DNA from: Alphaproteobacteria bacterium
GTDB lineage: Bacteria; Pseudomonadota; Alphaproteobacteria; Micavibrionales; Micavibrionaceae
NCBI GenBank assembly: GCA_024279035.1
Contig: JAJRSA010000023.1
Coordinates: forward strand, 1 to 54,519
Length of the DNA: 54,519 bases
Reading direction: 5' to 3'
Position numbers and translations under genes: made by a program. This document shows, in pieces, positions 35,001 through 42,282 of the stretch. How positions within the stretch are numbered: position 1 is the first letter of the stretch; every line of letters starts with the position of its first letter. A model generated the notes under the pieces. It was not told the origin of the DNA and did no database searches. It saw only the letters and a list, made by a program, of their open reading frames with translations.

Positions 35001-36829
35001 TCGGCGCATTTAACCATCTCCACATCTTTTGTGATCCTGATCCCGATCCGGCCCAAAGCTGGACAGAGAGAAACCGTTTATTCAAGGGTGTTAAAGGCTG
35101 GGATCATTACAATACAAAACTCTTATCAAAGGGGGGGCGCATTTATAGCCGAGAAGATAAAACGCTCAAACTTACGCCTCAGATTAAAGCGCGTTTTGGG
35201 ATTGAAAGTAATGACCTCTCTCCCTTTGAGCTCATGAAATATATTTTAAAAAGTCAAACAGATCTGCTCTGGTTCGGAGGCATTGGAACTTACATTAAAG
35301 CCAGTTCCGAAACGCATGCAGACGCCAGTGACAAAGCCAATAATGTCATTCGCATTAATGCCAATGAGGTACAAGCCCGTGTGATTGGAGAAGGCGCTAA
35401 TCTGGGAGTCACACAATGTGCCCGCATCGAATATGCGCAATTAGACGGCAAGGTGAATGCCGATTTCATTGATAATGCAGGCGGTGTTGATTCATCTGAC
35501 CATGAAGTCAATATTAAAATTCTCTTAAACCCGCTCACAAAGGGCAAAAAGCCACGGCTTACTTTAAAAGCAAGAAACAAGCTCTTAGAGGAGATGACTC
35601 AGGATGTCGAAAGGCTTGTCTTGCGTAATAATTACCAACAATCACAAGCCATCAGCCTGATGAGATCACAAGCTCCAATGACATTGCTCAGTCATGCTGA
35701 TTATATGTGTAGCCTTGAAAACAAAAATATTTTGGATCGTACACTCGAATTTTTACCTCATGATGAAGACATTAACGAGCGCCTTAAAGATGGAGAAGGG
35801 TTATATTCCCCTGAACTGTGTGTCTTACAATGCTACGCAAAAAATACAATGACCAAAGAGATGCTCACTACATCTATTCCAGACCATCCTGTTGTCCAAG
35901 ATGTTCTCTTGAATTATTTTCCTGATATTTTGATCAAAAAATATGAAAAAGAAATCCTTGCCCATCCATTACGCAGAGAAATTATTGCAACGCAATTATC
36001 CAATATTCTTGTAAACCGTTTTGGACCAAGCTTTATTGCGGATATTATGGCGCAAACAGGAACATCTTTTGAAACGGTTTTAAAGGCTTATCTGGTTATT
36101 ACCAAAGGCTTTGATTTACGCACATTATGGCGCAAAATTGAATTGTTAGACACAAAAATTAACCCTCATGTACAAATTAAAGCTCTTGGCGATATTAGCA
36201 AAATCATTGAACGACAAGTCACGTGGCTCGCCAAACGGTTGGGTACACGCATTGATGTCACACGAAAAATCCCTATCTTCAAAAAAGCAGTTAAAAATCT
36301 ACGAAAAGATTTGATCCCAATATTACCAGATTCTCGTTTGACCCGTTTAAATGATTCTATTGCAAGTTATGTAGAAGGGGGAATCCCAGAAGATATTGCG
36401 CGCGATATTGCCTATATGTCTCCAATGAGTGCTATTGGTAATATTATCATGATTGCTGAAAATCGTAAAATCCCAATTCAAGACATGGCGCATGTTTATT
36501 ACGCCGTAGGTGAGTATTTTCATATCTATTGGTTGCGCCTTCAGAGTCGTCATCTTTTTGCCCCAGGTATTTGGTCAGGACAGGCGCTCCGAGAAATAAG
36601 GAATAAACTCTATATCTGTCAGGCAAAGATTGCAGAGCGCTATATCACAGATTTTTCAGGGAAACACATTCAAATCACACCCGCTCTGATTGATGAGTGG
36701 TGCAATACTCACGCTCTCCGCTCTAAGCAATTTCTCTCAACTATCCGCACCATGCGCGATTCACAACAAATCGACCTCTCCATGCTTATTGTCGCAGAGC
36801 AAATGTTGGGGGGATTGTATGAAGGGTAA
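32042..36829 (+). CDS. gdhB: NAD-specific glutamate dehydrogenase, large (180 kDa) type
   Basis: Deaminates glutamate to 2-oxoglutarate with NAD; the 1595-residue length marks the large class found in Alphaproteobacteria and Pseudomonas. A long regulatory N-terminal half (about 1-700, with ACT-like parts) precedes the catalytic core, which contains GGAISRGGLRWSDRHEDFRT, GLMKAQMVKNAVIVPMGAKGG (catalytic Lys region) and GIGDMGGDVFGNGM (NAD-binding). AAGGT lies about 8 bases before the ATG. It is a single-gene unit, consistent with amino acids being used as a carbon source. Confidence 0.96.
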   Translation: MTMPSTQSSKKLSKAENLFKNEFLHHSVQSEIKKLPIRDLEKTIALHYSKINTLKKDPFSVSVSTVTHGQHAHEIIGQTQIDVIAHDMAFIVDSVTAKLVSQGLNIVFLVHPLIEKVKPTKTHTHRAHLHIRISNLLPREECQKLKEALEIVLDDIVLATNDWEIMKDRVRTCQKGLNNAPNTVYAEDLIEDNLEFLEYLYRSNFTLLGYREYKFTPQQDGSLKSVLVRKSSLGLLRNERLPIFLNHKEISLPAHLQKLRADLPPVYVSKINKLSTVHRQVPLDCINIKLFDEEGQISGEGCFIGLFTSMTYNQSLQAVPFLRYKAAQVMQKSGFVHGSHNYRVLQHVLEKYPRDELFQIQIDQLCAFSRELVKLQDYKRLTLFMRNDPFERFVSCLIYVPKERWDTRLRLKFKNILEHTLQGETIDYTLSIDDSPLARLSFVISVEPFHLVHYNHDAIEQDLRVAAQSWVDQLQNTIYEETGSDKTAYTLVQKYGEAFSGRYQDRYTTLESFKDILKIEEVFDHNSLSLDLTREENTCDESGQTCHLHLKFYNADTPIDLSALFPIIETMGFYVTSEIPSDARLDKDTTVWIHDFQLQTTGIMLDKTNFETKKKLFEETFLDIYTGKSENDFLNQLSLKEGLSGRDIVILRTALRYLRQTIYTYSKSFTEQVVVQNSKIAALLVALFKTHHDPDFAGDRLKSAQKITNKIKKEFWAVKSIDHDQIMRLFWNVIEATLRTNFFQKDENGVDKEYISIKLKSADIPSLPDPKPYREIFVYSRRIEGVHLRGGAISRGGLRWSDRHEDFRTEVLGLMKAQMVKNAVIVPMGAKGGFIVKSPPPSGDRQEILNEGIACYKIFIQALLDITDNMDTQKVIPPRDVVRRDDNDPYLVVAADKGTATFSDIANGLSQAHGFWLDDAFASGGSAGYDHKIMGITARGAWESVKRHFRELDHDTQSQDFDVIGIGDMGGDVFGNGMLLSKHIRLIGAFNHLHIFCDPDPDPAQSWTERNRLFKGVKGWDHYNTKLLSKGGRIYSREDKTLKLTPQIKARFGIESNDLSPFELMKYILKSQTDLLWFGGIGTYIKASSETHADASDKANNVIRINANEVQARVIGEGANLGVTQCARIEYAQLDGKVNADFIDNAGGVDSSDHEVNIKILLNPLTKGKKPRLTLKARNKLLEEMTQDVERLVLRNNYQQSQAISLMRSQAPMTLLSHADYMCSLENKNILDRTLEFLPHDEDINERLKDGEGLYSPELCVLQCYAKNTMTKEMLTTSIPDHPVVQDVLLNYFPDILIKKYEKEILAHPLRREIIATQLSNILVNRFGPSFIADIMAQTGTSFETVLKAYLVITKGFDLRTLWRKIELLDTKINPHVQIKALGDISKIIERQVTWLAKRLGTRIDVTRKIPIFKKAVKNLRKDLIPILPDSRLTRLNDSIASYVEGGIPEDIARDIAYMSPMSAIGNIIMIAENRKIPIQDMAHVYYAVGEYFHIYWLRLQSRHLFAPGIWSGQALREIRNKLYICQAKIAERYITDFSGKHIQITPALIDEWCNTHALRSKQFLSTIRTMRDSQQIDLSMLIVAEQMLGGLYEG

Positions 36830-36841
36830 GCAGCAGGCGTG

Positions 36842-37615
36842 TTAAGCCACTATATCAGAATTATTTGTGATAGGCCCTTCAGCACGTCCATGAATGAATT
36901 GCTCTATATAGAGATTGTCCGTATTATCCATCTCTTCCACTGTTCCACTCCAGATGATTTGCCCATCATGGATCATGGCTATTTTATCCGCTATTTTACG
37001 CGCCGAGGCCATATCGTGTGTGATGGTCATGGCTGTGGCGCCTAAATCTTTTACACATTGTCGAATGAGATTATTAATAACATCCGCCATAATAGGATCA
37101 AGCCCTGTTGTGGGTTCATCAAAGAAGATGACATCTGGTGTTGTGGCAATGGCACGGGCGAGGCTAATTCGCTTTTGCATGCCCCCTGAAAGCTCTGCAG
37201 GATAAAGGTCGGCTACACTTTCATCCATTCCAACGGCTTTAATTTTTTTAAGGGCAATCGTACGGGCAGAAATTTTGTCCATTTTCTGTCCGTGGATAAG
37301 TCCAAAGGCCACATTTTCCCAAACAGGCAAAGAGTCAAACAAAGCGCCCCCTTGAAACAGCATTCCAAACTGCCTCATAAGAATGTCATGTTCGTGTGTC
37401 TCTAGAGTAGTTATTTCCTGTCCATCAATTTTAATTGAGCCTGAGTCAGGCTTTATCAAGCCCAAAACACATTTGAGTGTAACTGATTTCCCTGTCCCTG
37501 ATCCGCCAATAATGACAAGAGATTCTCCTTTTTCAATGGACAGATTAATACCCTTTAGTACCTCTTTTGATCCAAAAGATTTGACAACATTATTCATTTC
37601 TATTTTGGCTGTCAT
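36842..37615 (-). CDS. mlaF: Phospholipid transport ATPase MlaF
   Basis: ABC ATPase of the Mla system, which moves phospholipids between the membranes and keeps outer-membrane asymmetry. The 257-residue protein has Walker A GGSGTGKS, the signature LSGGMQKRISLARA and Walker B VIFFDEPTTGLDP. It overlaps mlaE by 4 bases. mlaD and the periplasmic component are not in the window, since the downstream neighbour is the convergent glutamate dehydrogenase. Confidence 0.92.
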   Translation of the reverse strand: MTAKIEMNNVVKSFGSKEVLKGINLSIEKGESLVIIGGSGTGKSVTLKCVLGLIKPDSGSIKIDGQEITTLETHEHDILMRQFGMLFQGGALFDSLPVWENVAFGLIHGQKMDKISARTIALKKIKAVGMDESVADLYPAELSGGMQKRISLARAIATTPDVIFFDEPTTGLDPIMADVINNLIRQCVKDLGATAMTITHDMASARKIADKIAMIHDGQIIWSGTVEEMDNTDNLYIEQFIHGRAEGPITNNSDIVA

Positions 37616-38397
37616 GAGAAAAAAACCTGTGTGATCACATAGTTAAAAACAAGAATAAGAATAGAAGAGGATACTACTGCGTTTGTTGTCGCCGCGCCGA
37701 CCCCTTGCGCCCCTCGCCCAGAGTTGAAACCGTGGTAACATCCCATCAGAGAGACAAGAAACCCAAAGACAGCCGCTTTCGTTAATCCAGAGACAACATC
37801 AATCGTCTCTAAAGTATCCCAGCTTTGAGAAAGATAGCTCCCCACGCCAAAATCAAGAACATGGATACTCACAAGATAGCCTCCAAAAACGCCGATCAGG
37901 TCACCGATAAGGACTAAAATAGGGAGCATCAATGTTCCTGCCAAAATACGAGGAACAATCAAGTATTTGTAAGGATTAACGGAGAGTGTCGAGAGCGCAT
38001 CAATTTGCTCTGTGACGCGCATCGTTCCAATCTCTGCGGCAATGGAAGCCCCGACACGTCCTGCGACCATCAGCCCTGCCAAAACAGGGGCAAGCTCACG
38101 CGTGATGGATAAAATAACAACGGCGGCGACGGCCCCTTCTGCATTAAACCGAGAAAAGCCTGTATAGCTTTGAAGTGCTAAAACCATCCCTGTAAACAAC
38201 GCCGTCAACCCAACCACAGGTAGAGAATAATACCCAATATCCATAAACTGGCGGAGTAAATTGCGCACAAAGAACGGCCCTTTAAAAATATGCCCCACAG
38301 ATTGCCCGGCAAAAAAAGCAACACGTCCAATAGAGGCTAAAAAACCAAGAAGGGTTGCACCAATATTTTGACAAGAGTTTAGAAGAAGAGTCATCAC
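37612..38397 (-). CDS. mlaE: Phospholipid transport permease MlaE
   Basis: Integral membrane permease of the Mla transporter, 261 residues with about five hydrophobic helices. Family hallmarks include ALQSYTGFSRFNAEG, ELAPVLAGLMVAGRVGASIAAEIGTMRVTEQIDAL and GCYHGFNSGRGAQGVGAATTNAVV. Cotranscribed with mlaF (4-base overlap). Confidence 0.93.
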   Translation of the reverse strand: MMTLLLNSCQNIGATLLGFLASIGRVAFFAGQSVGHIFKGPFFVRNLLRQFMDIGYYSLPVVGLTALFTGMVLALQSYTGFSRFNAEGAVAAVVILSITRELAPVLAGLMVAGRVGASIAAEIGTMRVTEQIDALSTLSVNPYKYLIVPRILAGTLMLPILVLIGDLIGVFGGYLVSIHVLDFGVGSYLSQSWDTLETIDVVSGLTKAAVFGFLVSLMGCYHGFNSGRGAQGVGAATTNAVVSSSILILVFNYVITQVFFS

Positions 38398-38476
38398 ATA
38401 CTATCGCGTTGTTTAAAATTTAACCGTCAACAGATAGCATGACTAAGAGGAATAAAAAAGAGTTAGATGTTATATA

Positions 38477-39067
38477 TTAGGGTTCATAAGCGAAAGTCTG
38501 AATAACACCATTATCGACAACAGGAGCTTGTGCAACGTTCGTCTCTATTTCTGAATTTTCTGTAGAGGCACTAAACATATCCTTAAGACTCTTCCCGCCG
38601 AACAAATTCATTTTCCCAGAGAAGATGTTTGAAAAAAAGCTCATAGCTTCATCAAGTACATTTTCAAAAAAATCACTTATTCCAGATCCAGAGAAAGGGT
38701 TACTACTAGACACATTTCCTTCTTCAATGGATTGAGAAAAAGATGCATATCTTTCCTCTATATTTTCCCACCCTGCTTTTACAGTATGGTTAGAAGATGT
38801 ATGGCCTTGAAGGGTAGCATTGGGAGAAGGAACAGTATCAACACGTTGTTGATTTGGTTGAGGAGAATCAGTGGCCGAATCACTAAATAGTCCTTTTACG
38901 CCATTTACTATAGAGTTCCCAATAGACAGCCCAACCCCAAATCCAGTTCCAAATCCAGCCTGAGACAAATACGAATTTGCACCATAATGGCGGTGACCTC
39001 CCCATCCGCGATGGTGACCTCCAAAACGTCCAGGAGGATAGTATCTTATAGAAAATCCATGTCCCAC
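38477..39067 (-). CDS. Unknown protein P3 with Gly/His-rich N terminus
   Basis: Unrecognised 196-residue protein. The start is a GTG at 39067 with an ideal AAGGAG about 9 bases upstream; the longer ATG frame has none. Residues 13-28 are Gly/His/Arg-rich (GRFGGHHRGWGGHRHY), a possible metal-binding stretch. A hydrophobic Gly-rich helix follows (about 35-58, GFGTGFGVGLSIGNSIV), then a Ser/Pro/Asn/Gln linker (about 63-92) and amphipathic helices with Phe and Met (DFFENVLDEAMSFFSNIFSG). There is no signal peptide. The layout is like P1 and P2. An exact CtrA-type site lies 76 bases upstream. Confidence 0.6.
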   Translation of the reverse strand: MGHGFSIRYYPPGRFGGHHRGWGGHRHYGANSYLSQAGFGTGFGVGLSIGNSIVNGVKGLFSDSATDSPQPNQQRVDTVPSPNATLQGHTSSNHTVKAGWENIEERYASFSQSIEEGNVSSSNPFSGSGISDFFENVLDEAMSFFSNIFSGKMNLFGGKSLKDMFSASTENSEIETNVAQAPVVDNGVIQTFAYEP

Positions 39068-39142
39068 GATATATTTCTCCTTTGTTTTTCTATTTCCATA
39101 CCTATTATATAGGAAGCATGCGCTATCATACAATAAATTATG

Positions 39143-39157
39143 TTAATATGTTGTTAA
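39143..39157. promoter_or_regulatory. CtrA-type box TTAA-N7-TTAA before P3
   Basis: TTAATATGTTGTTAA matches the CtrA consensus at all eight fixed positions. It lies in the short gap between DUF1150 and P3, upstream of P3. Confidence 0.5.
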
Positions 39158-39178
39158 CAAAGGGTTTATTAGGAGGAT

Positions 39179-39400
39179 TTAGTGAACCGTAACAGGCTTA
39201 AGATCTTGCTCTTGAGTGGCATTCATCGCGCGTTCAAGCGTTGAAAATGTTGCAAGAATATGCCCATCTGCGCCTCGGAGTTCATAACGGCTATCTCCTG
39301 TCTCAGCTTTAATATAGGCAAGTTGGTCAAGTCCCAACACTTTAAACGCTGAGGGAGAGAGATCCCTCAGAAAATCTTTAAACGATTTTTCTTGGTTCAT
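39179..39400 (-). CDS. DUF1150 family protein
   Basis: A 73-residue protein of the alphaproteobacterial DUF1150 family, recognised by LGLDQLAYIKA, YELRGADGHILATFSTLERAM and its constant position after a small heat-shock gene. It starts one base past the hsp20 stop, so it is in the same heat-shock transcript. Role unknown; perhaps a partner of Hsp20. Confidence 0.85.
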   Translation of the reverse strand: MNQEKSFKDFLRDLSPSAFKVLGLDQLAYIKAETGDSRYELRGADGHILATFSTLERAMNATQEQDLKPVTVH

Positions 39401-39401
39401 A

Positions 39402-39890
39402 TTATTGATCTTTCTTTTGGTTTAATTCAATGGCTTCCAGCTTTTTAATAGAGCCTGTCACGGGCGCTTTGCCCTTAATTTTGATCTGGCGGGCTGTTGA
39501 TTCAGGGACAATGCGTTGCATATCAATATGCAAGAGGCCGTTATCCAAAGACGCGTCCACCACTTCAATCCCATCAGCCAGAACAAAGCTACGTTGGAAC
39601 TGGCGTGCCGCTATGCCACGATGGAGATAAACACGATCAGAATTGAGGTCGTCTTCCTCCCCCTGACGACCACGAATTGTCAGTTGGTTCTGGTCAATTT
39701 CAACGCCGAGATTATCCATACTAAATCCTGCGACGGCGAGTGTGATCCGTAAACCAGTTTCACCTATTTGTTCTATGTTATAAGGGGGATACCCCTCAGA
39801 CGCATGTTTTTTTAAGCGATCAAAAGTTTGTTCAAAATGGTCAAATCCCAAGAACAAGGGACTATCGAAGAGAGAAAGGCGTGGTGTCAT
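39402..39890 (-). CDS. ibpA: Small heat-shock protein, Hsp20/IbpA type
   Basis: A holdase chaperone of 162 residues that keeps unfolded proteins soluble. The N terminus LFDSPLFLGFDHFEQTFDRL is the typical alphaproteobacterial class A opening. The alpha-crystallin domain (about 30-135) includes LAVAGFSMDNLGVEIDQNQLTIRG and FQRSFVLADGIEVVDASLDNGLLHI. The ATG at 39890 has AGGAG 7 bases upstream, whereas the in-frame ATG at 39896 is 1 base from it. A ROSE-like hairpin masks this Shine-Dalgarno. Confidence 0.93.
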   Translation of the reverse strand: MTPRLSLFDSPLFLGFDHFEQTFDRLKKHASEGYPPYNIEQIGETGLRITLAVAGFSMDNLGVEIDQNQLTIRGRQGEEDDLNSDRVYLHRGIAARQFQRSFVLADGIEVVDASLDNGLLHIDMQRIVPESTARQIKIKGKAPVTGSIKKLEAIELNQKKDQ

Positions 39891-39896
39891 TGTCAT

Positions 39897-39958
39897 GCTC
39901 CTTTTAATTTAGCAAGCGGTTCAATATAAATTTGTGACCCTTCAATAGGCATCACATG
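39897..39958 (-). promoter_or_regulatory. ROSE-like RNA thermometer in the hsp20 5' leader
   Basis: On the minus strand the sequence GCUUGCU (39917-39911) pairs with AGGAGC (39902-39897), leaving one bulged G (39913) and an 8-base loop. It thereby hides the Shine-Dalgarno. This copies the hallmark of ROSE thermometers, a U-U-G-C-U motif with an extra G opposite the Shine-Dalgarno, found before alphaproteobacterial small heat-shock genes. An upstream imperfect stem (GGGUC with GAACC) may complete the leader, which would be about 68 nt from the promoter at 39965. Confidence 0.5.
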
Positions 39959-39964
39959 GGAAGT

Positions 39965-39992
39965 ATTATAGTGTTTTTTTCAAAAAAATCAA
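39965..39992 (-). promoter_or_regulatory. Candidate hsp20 promoter
   Basis: A perfect TATAAT occupies 39965-39970 on the minus strand, with TTGATT 16 bases upstream. Transcription would start near 39958. A heat-shock sigma-32 element with proper spacing was not found. Confidence 0.5.
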
Positions 39993-40033
39993 ATTTCTTA
40001 GCTATATGGGTTAGAATCCCTTATACACAGAGG

Positions 40034-40648
40034 ATGAATGTAACTCGTTTTTTCCTTTTATTTCTGTGTGTGTGCTGTACAGCCTTCACCGCGAAGGCAT
40101 CTTGCCCTGTTATTCATCCTGCCTTAAAATTTACAGTGACGTCAGAGCCTGTAAAATATGATTATACGCTCGATAAAGCACAAATTCGGGTTAAATCAAA
40201 TGCATCTGGTCTTATCAGTGGACATGTTCAAGGACATGTAAATGTTGAGTTTTTTCCAAAAACACAGATAATTCAAAATGGTAAATGTCTTTTATTACCT
40301 CATGTTGAGGTGGTGATTACAAATAAACCTATTTTACGCATTGCTAAAAACTATTCAAAAGGGAGCTGTGAGTATCAAACCATCAAATCTCACGAAGAAA
40401 AACACATTCGCTTGATGAATAATTTTTTTAAAACACTGCCTCAAAATTATAGATCCTATTTACAGTCTGAATTCAAGGGGAAGGGGTCTGTCTCACTTAA
40501 AAATAAAGAAAAGTTAAAAAGACAATTACGCATGACTGCAGAAAAATTTGTTACAAAACTGACTCGAGATCAAAAAGAAATGCATAATAGAAACATCGAT
40601 CATCCAGACAAAATCGCTGTGGAATATGCTCTTTGCTCAGATTGGTAG
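40034..40648 (+). CDS. Exported protein with HExxH motif (DUF922-like predicted Zn protease)
   Basis: A 204-residue exported protein. A signal peptide covers residues 1-22 (FFLLFLCVCCTAFTAKA). A beta-rich region follows, then CEYQTIKSHEEKHIRLMNNF, in which HEEKH (120-124) is an HExxH zinc-metalloprotease motif. The arrangement (Cys, then HExxH and a helical basic tail) resembles the secreted DUF922 family. The ATG at 40034 is chosen because the signal peptide begins there, although its AGAGG is unusually close; a longer frame starts at 39956. It is divergent from hsp20. Protease activity is inferred from the motif. Confidence 0.65.
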   Translation: MNVTRFFLLFLCVCCTAFTAKASCPVIHPALKFTVTSEPVKYDYTLDKAQIRVKSNASGLISGHVQGHVNVEFFPKTQIIQNGKCLLLPHVEVVITNKPILRIAKNYSKGSCEYQTIKSHEEKHIRLMNNFFKTLPQNYRSYLQSEFKGKGSVSLKNKEKLKRQLRMTAEKFVTKLTRDQKEMHNRNIDHPDKIAVEYALCSDW

Positions 40649-40658
40649 GCCCATATTT

Positions 40659-41099
40659 TTACTGTTCGCCTGCTCTATTAAACCGCCCAAGATTACCCAA
40701 TAATTGTTGAATAGCACCAATCTCATTCCCACCTGTGTGCGTTTTATCTTCGTTGAGTGGAATGTCGATGCGCTCTTGGTCTATTTCTCTAATCGAGCTT
40801 GCGACGCCGTCTTCATCAAATTGAACAAGAACGATGCGCTCTTGCTCAACTTTGGCATCAAAAATCCCTTTTTTGAGTGTTTTTTGCCCCAAATAATACC
40901 ACTTTTTGTCGTCGAAAGGCGCTATGGTTGTCGGGGATCCAAGCTTTTGAACAATCTCCACACGGGTATCAACGCCTATTTTTACCGACTGTATGTCGTG
41001 TGTTTTTAAGAAATTGCCATGTGTATCTCGCATCGGCGCACATGCGTTCACCCCTAATATACAGGAGAGGATGGACAGAAGGAGTGTTTTTTTAATCAT
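40659..41099 (-). CDS. bamE: Outer-membrane assembly lipoprotein BamE (SmpA/OmlA)
   Basis: A 146-residue lipoprotein of the Bam complex that inserts outer-membrane proteins. The signal peptide ends in a lipobox around GVNAC (Cys20). The SmpA/OmlA domain (about 35-110) contains VKIGVDTRVEIVQKLGSPTTIAPFDDKKWYYLG. It is divergent from the CBP3-like gene, a common alphaproteobacterial arrangement. Confidence 0.9.
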   Translation of the reverse strand: MIKKTLLLSILSCILGVNACAPMRDTHGNFLKTHDIQSVKIGVDTRVEIVQKLGSPTTIAPFDDKKWYYLGQKTLKKGIFDAKVEQERIVLVQFDEDGVASSIREIDQERIDIPLNEDKTHTGGNEIGAIQQLLGNLGRFNRAGEQ

Positions 41100-41162
41100 G
41101 ATCTTGAATTCTCTCTTATTATCGTTTCTATAAGAGTGTTAATCTTATTGAGGAGAAAATCA

Positions 41163-41696
41163 ATGTTTGGATGGCTGAAAACAAAAAAAAACCAGAGAGA
41201 AATGGCTATGACTCTCTATACAGCATGTGTTAAGCAGGCACGCTTGCCCATATTTTATAGGAATTTAGATATTGAAGATACGATGGAAGGACGTTTTGAG
41301 ATGATTTGTCTCCATGTGTCTCTCTTGATGGATTGGTTGTATACGACCAATCAGCACACCCTCGCTCAGGCTGTTTTTGATGTCATGTTTAAAGATATTG
41401 ATCAAAATCTACGAGAGGAAGGTGTGGGGGATTTGGCTATTCCTAAACGCATTAAAAAGATGATGAAATCATTAAAAGGACGTGCTCTGGCCTATCAAAC
41501 AGGACGGATTTCTGGAGATCTTCCCGCCACCATTGAAAAAAATATAGGTGCAACAGATCCTCGTCTTATAACCATCTTTGTGCGCTACATCGAACAAAGC
41601 ACCCTCCACATAAAGCAATCCAATCTTGAAACCCCCGAAACCTTATTTCTTTCTTCGCAAGATATTTTAAATGTTATAGAGTGCCCTCATGAGTAA
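41163..41696 (+). CDS. Ubiquinol-cytochrome c chaperone (CBP3-like)
   Basis: A 177-residue helical protein of the CBP3 family, which in mitochondria helps make and assemble cytochrome b of complex III. Family features include ACVKQARLPIFYRNLDIEDTMEGRFEMICLHVSLLMD and LAIPKRIKKMMKSLKGRALAY. The ATG at 41163 follows GAGGAGAAA by a proper spacing; an in-frame start at 41136 does not. Its end overlaps the DUF177 gene by 8 bases. Confidence 0.88.
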   Translation: MFGWLKTKKNQREMAMTLYTACVKQARLPIFYRNLDIEDTMEGRFEMICLHVSLLMDWLYTTNQHTLAQAVFDVMFKDIDQNLREEGVGDLAIPKRIKKMMKSLKGRALAYQTGRISGDLPATIEKNIGATDPRLITIFVRYIEQSTLHIKQSNLETPETLFLSSQDILNVIECPHE

Positions 41697-42282
41697 ACAG
41701 AAAACTCCGCATAAAGTACCCCCTGTTCCATGGCGTTATTCATGGTCAGTTGCCCAGCTAGGGCATGGGAAAACAAGATTAACAGTGTCTCCCGATAAAA
41801 ATGTACGCTCTGAGCTTGCCACATTTTTGAATCTTGTGTCTTTGCCCTCTTTGGTCTGTGATTTAGAAATGCATCGCCGAAAGGGATGTCATACACTCCA
41901 TATTCATGGATGCATCCGTGCAGATATTGAGCAAATATGTGTCCATTCTTTGACCCCTATTCAAACACACATCGAAGAAGAGTTTGACAGCTACTTTGCA
42001 GACAGAGCCGATGCGGTTCCCTTTTCACATGCAAAAAAAGAGCTTTTTTCTAAATATGGAATGGACGATACACCCATTTTAGAAGAAGCCGAAGATCCTG
42101 AACCTATAGAGAATAGACACATTGATTTCGGCGCTCTTATCGTAGAATTTTTGTCTTTGTCTATCGATCCCTATCCTCATATAGAAGGCGCAGACTGTTC
42201 TTCACAAACGCCCTCTTCATCGCCCCCCTTAGAACGTAAAAATCCCTTTGAAGCGCTCAAGGACTGGAAGAAAAATAAATGA
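41689..42282 (+). CDS. DUF177 (YceD) protein
   Basis: A 197-residue member of the YceD/DUF177 family, linked in bacteria and chloroplasts to 23S rRNA accumulation. The family core is in LVSLPSLVCDLEMHRRKG and the acidic DFGALIVEFLSLSIDPYPH segment (about 143-161). Relatives are normally followed by rpmF and plsX; here an RND pump follows with a 4-base overlap, so the usual context has been lost. Confidence 0.8.
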   Translation: MSKQKTPHKVPPVPWRYSWSVAQLGHGKTRLTVSPDKNVRSELATFLNLVSLPSLVCDLEMHRRKGCHTLHIHGCIRADIEQICVHSLTPIQTHIEEEFDSYFADRADAVPFSHAKKELFSKYGMDDTPILEEAEDPEPIENRHIDFGALIVEFLSLSIDPYPHIEGADCSSQTPSSSPPLERKNPFEALKDWKKNK

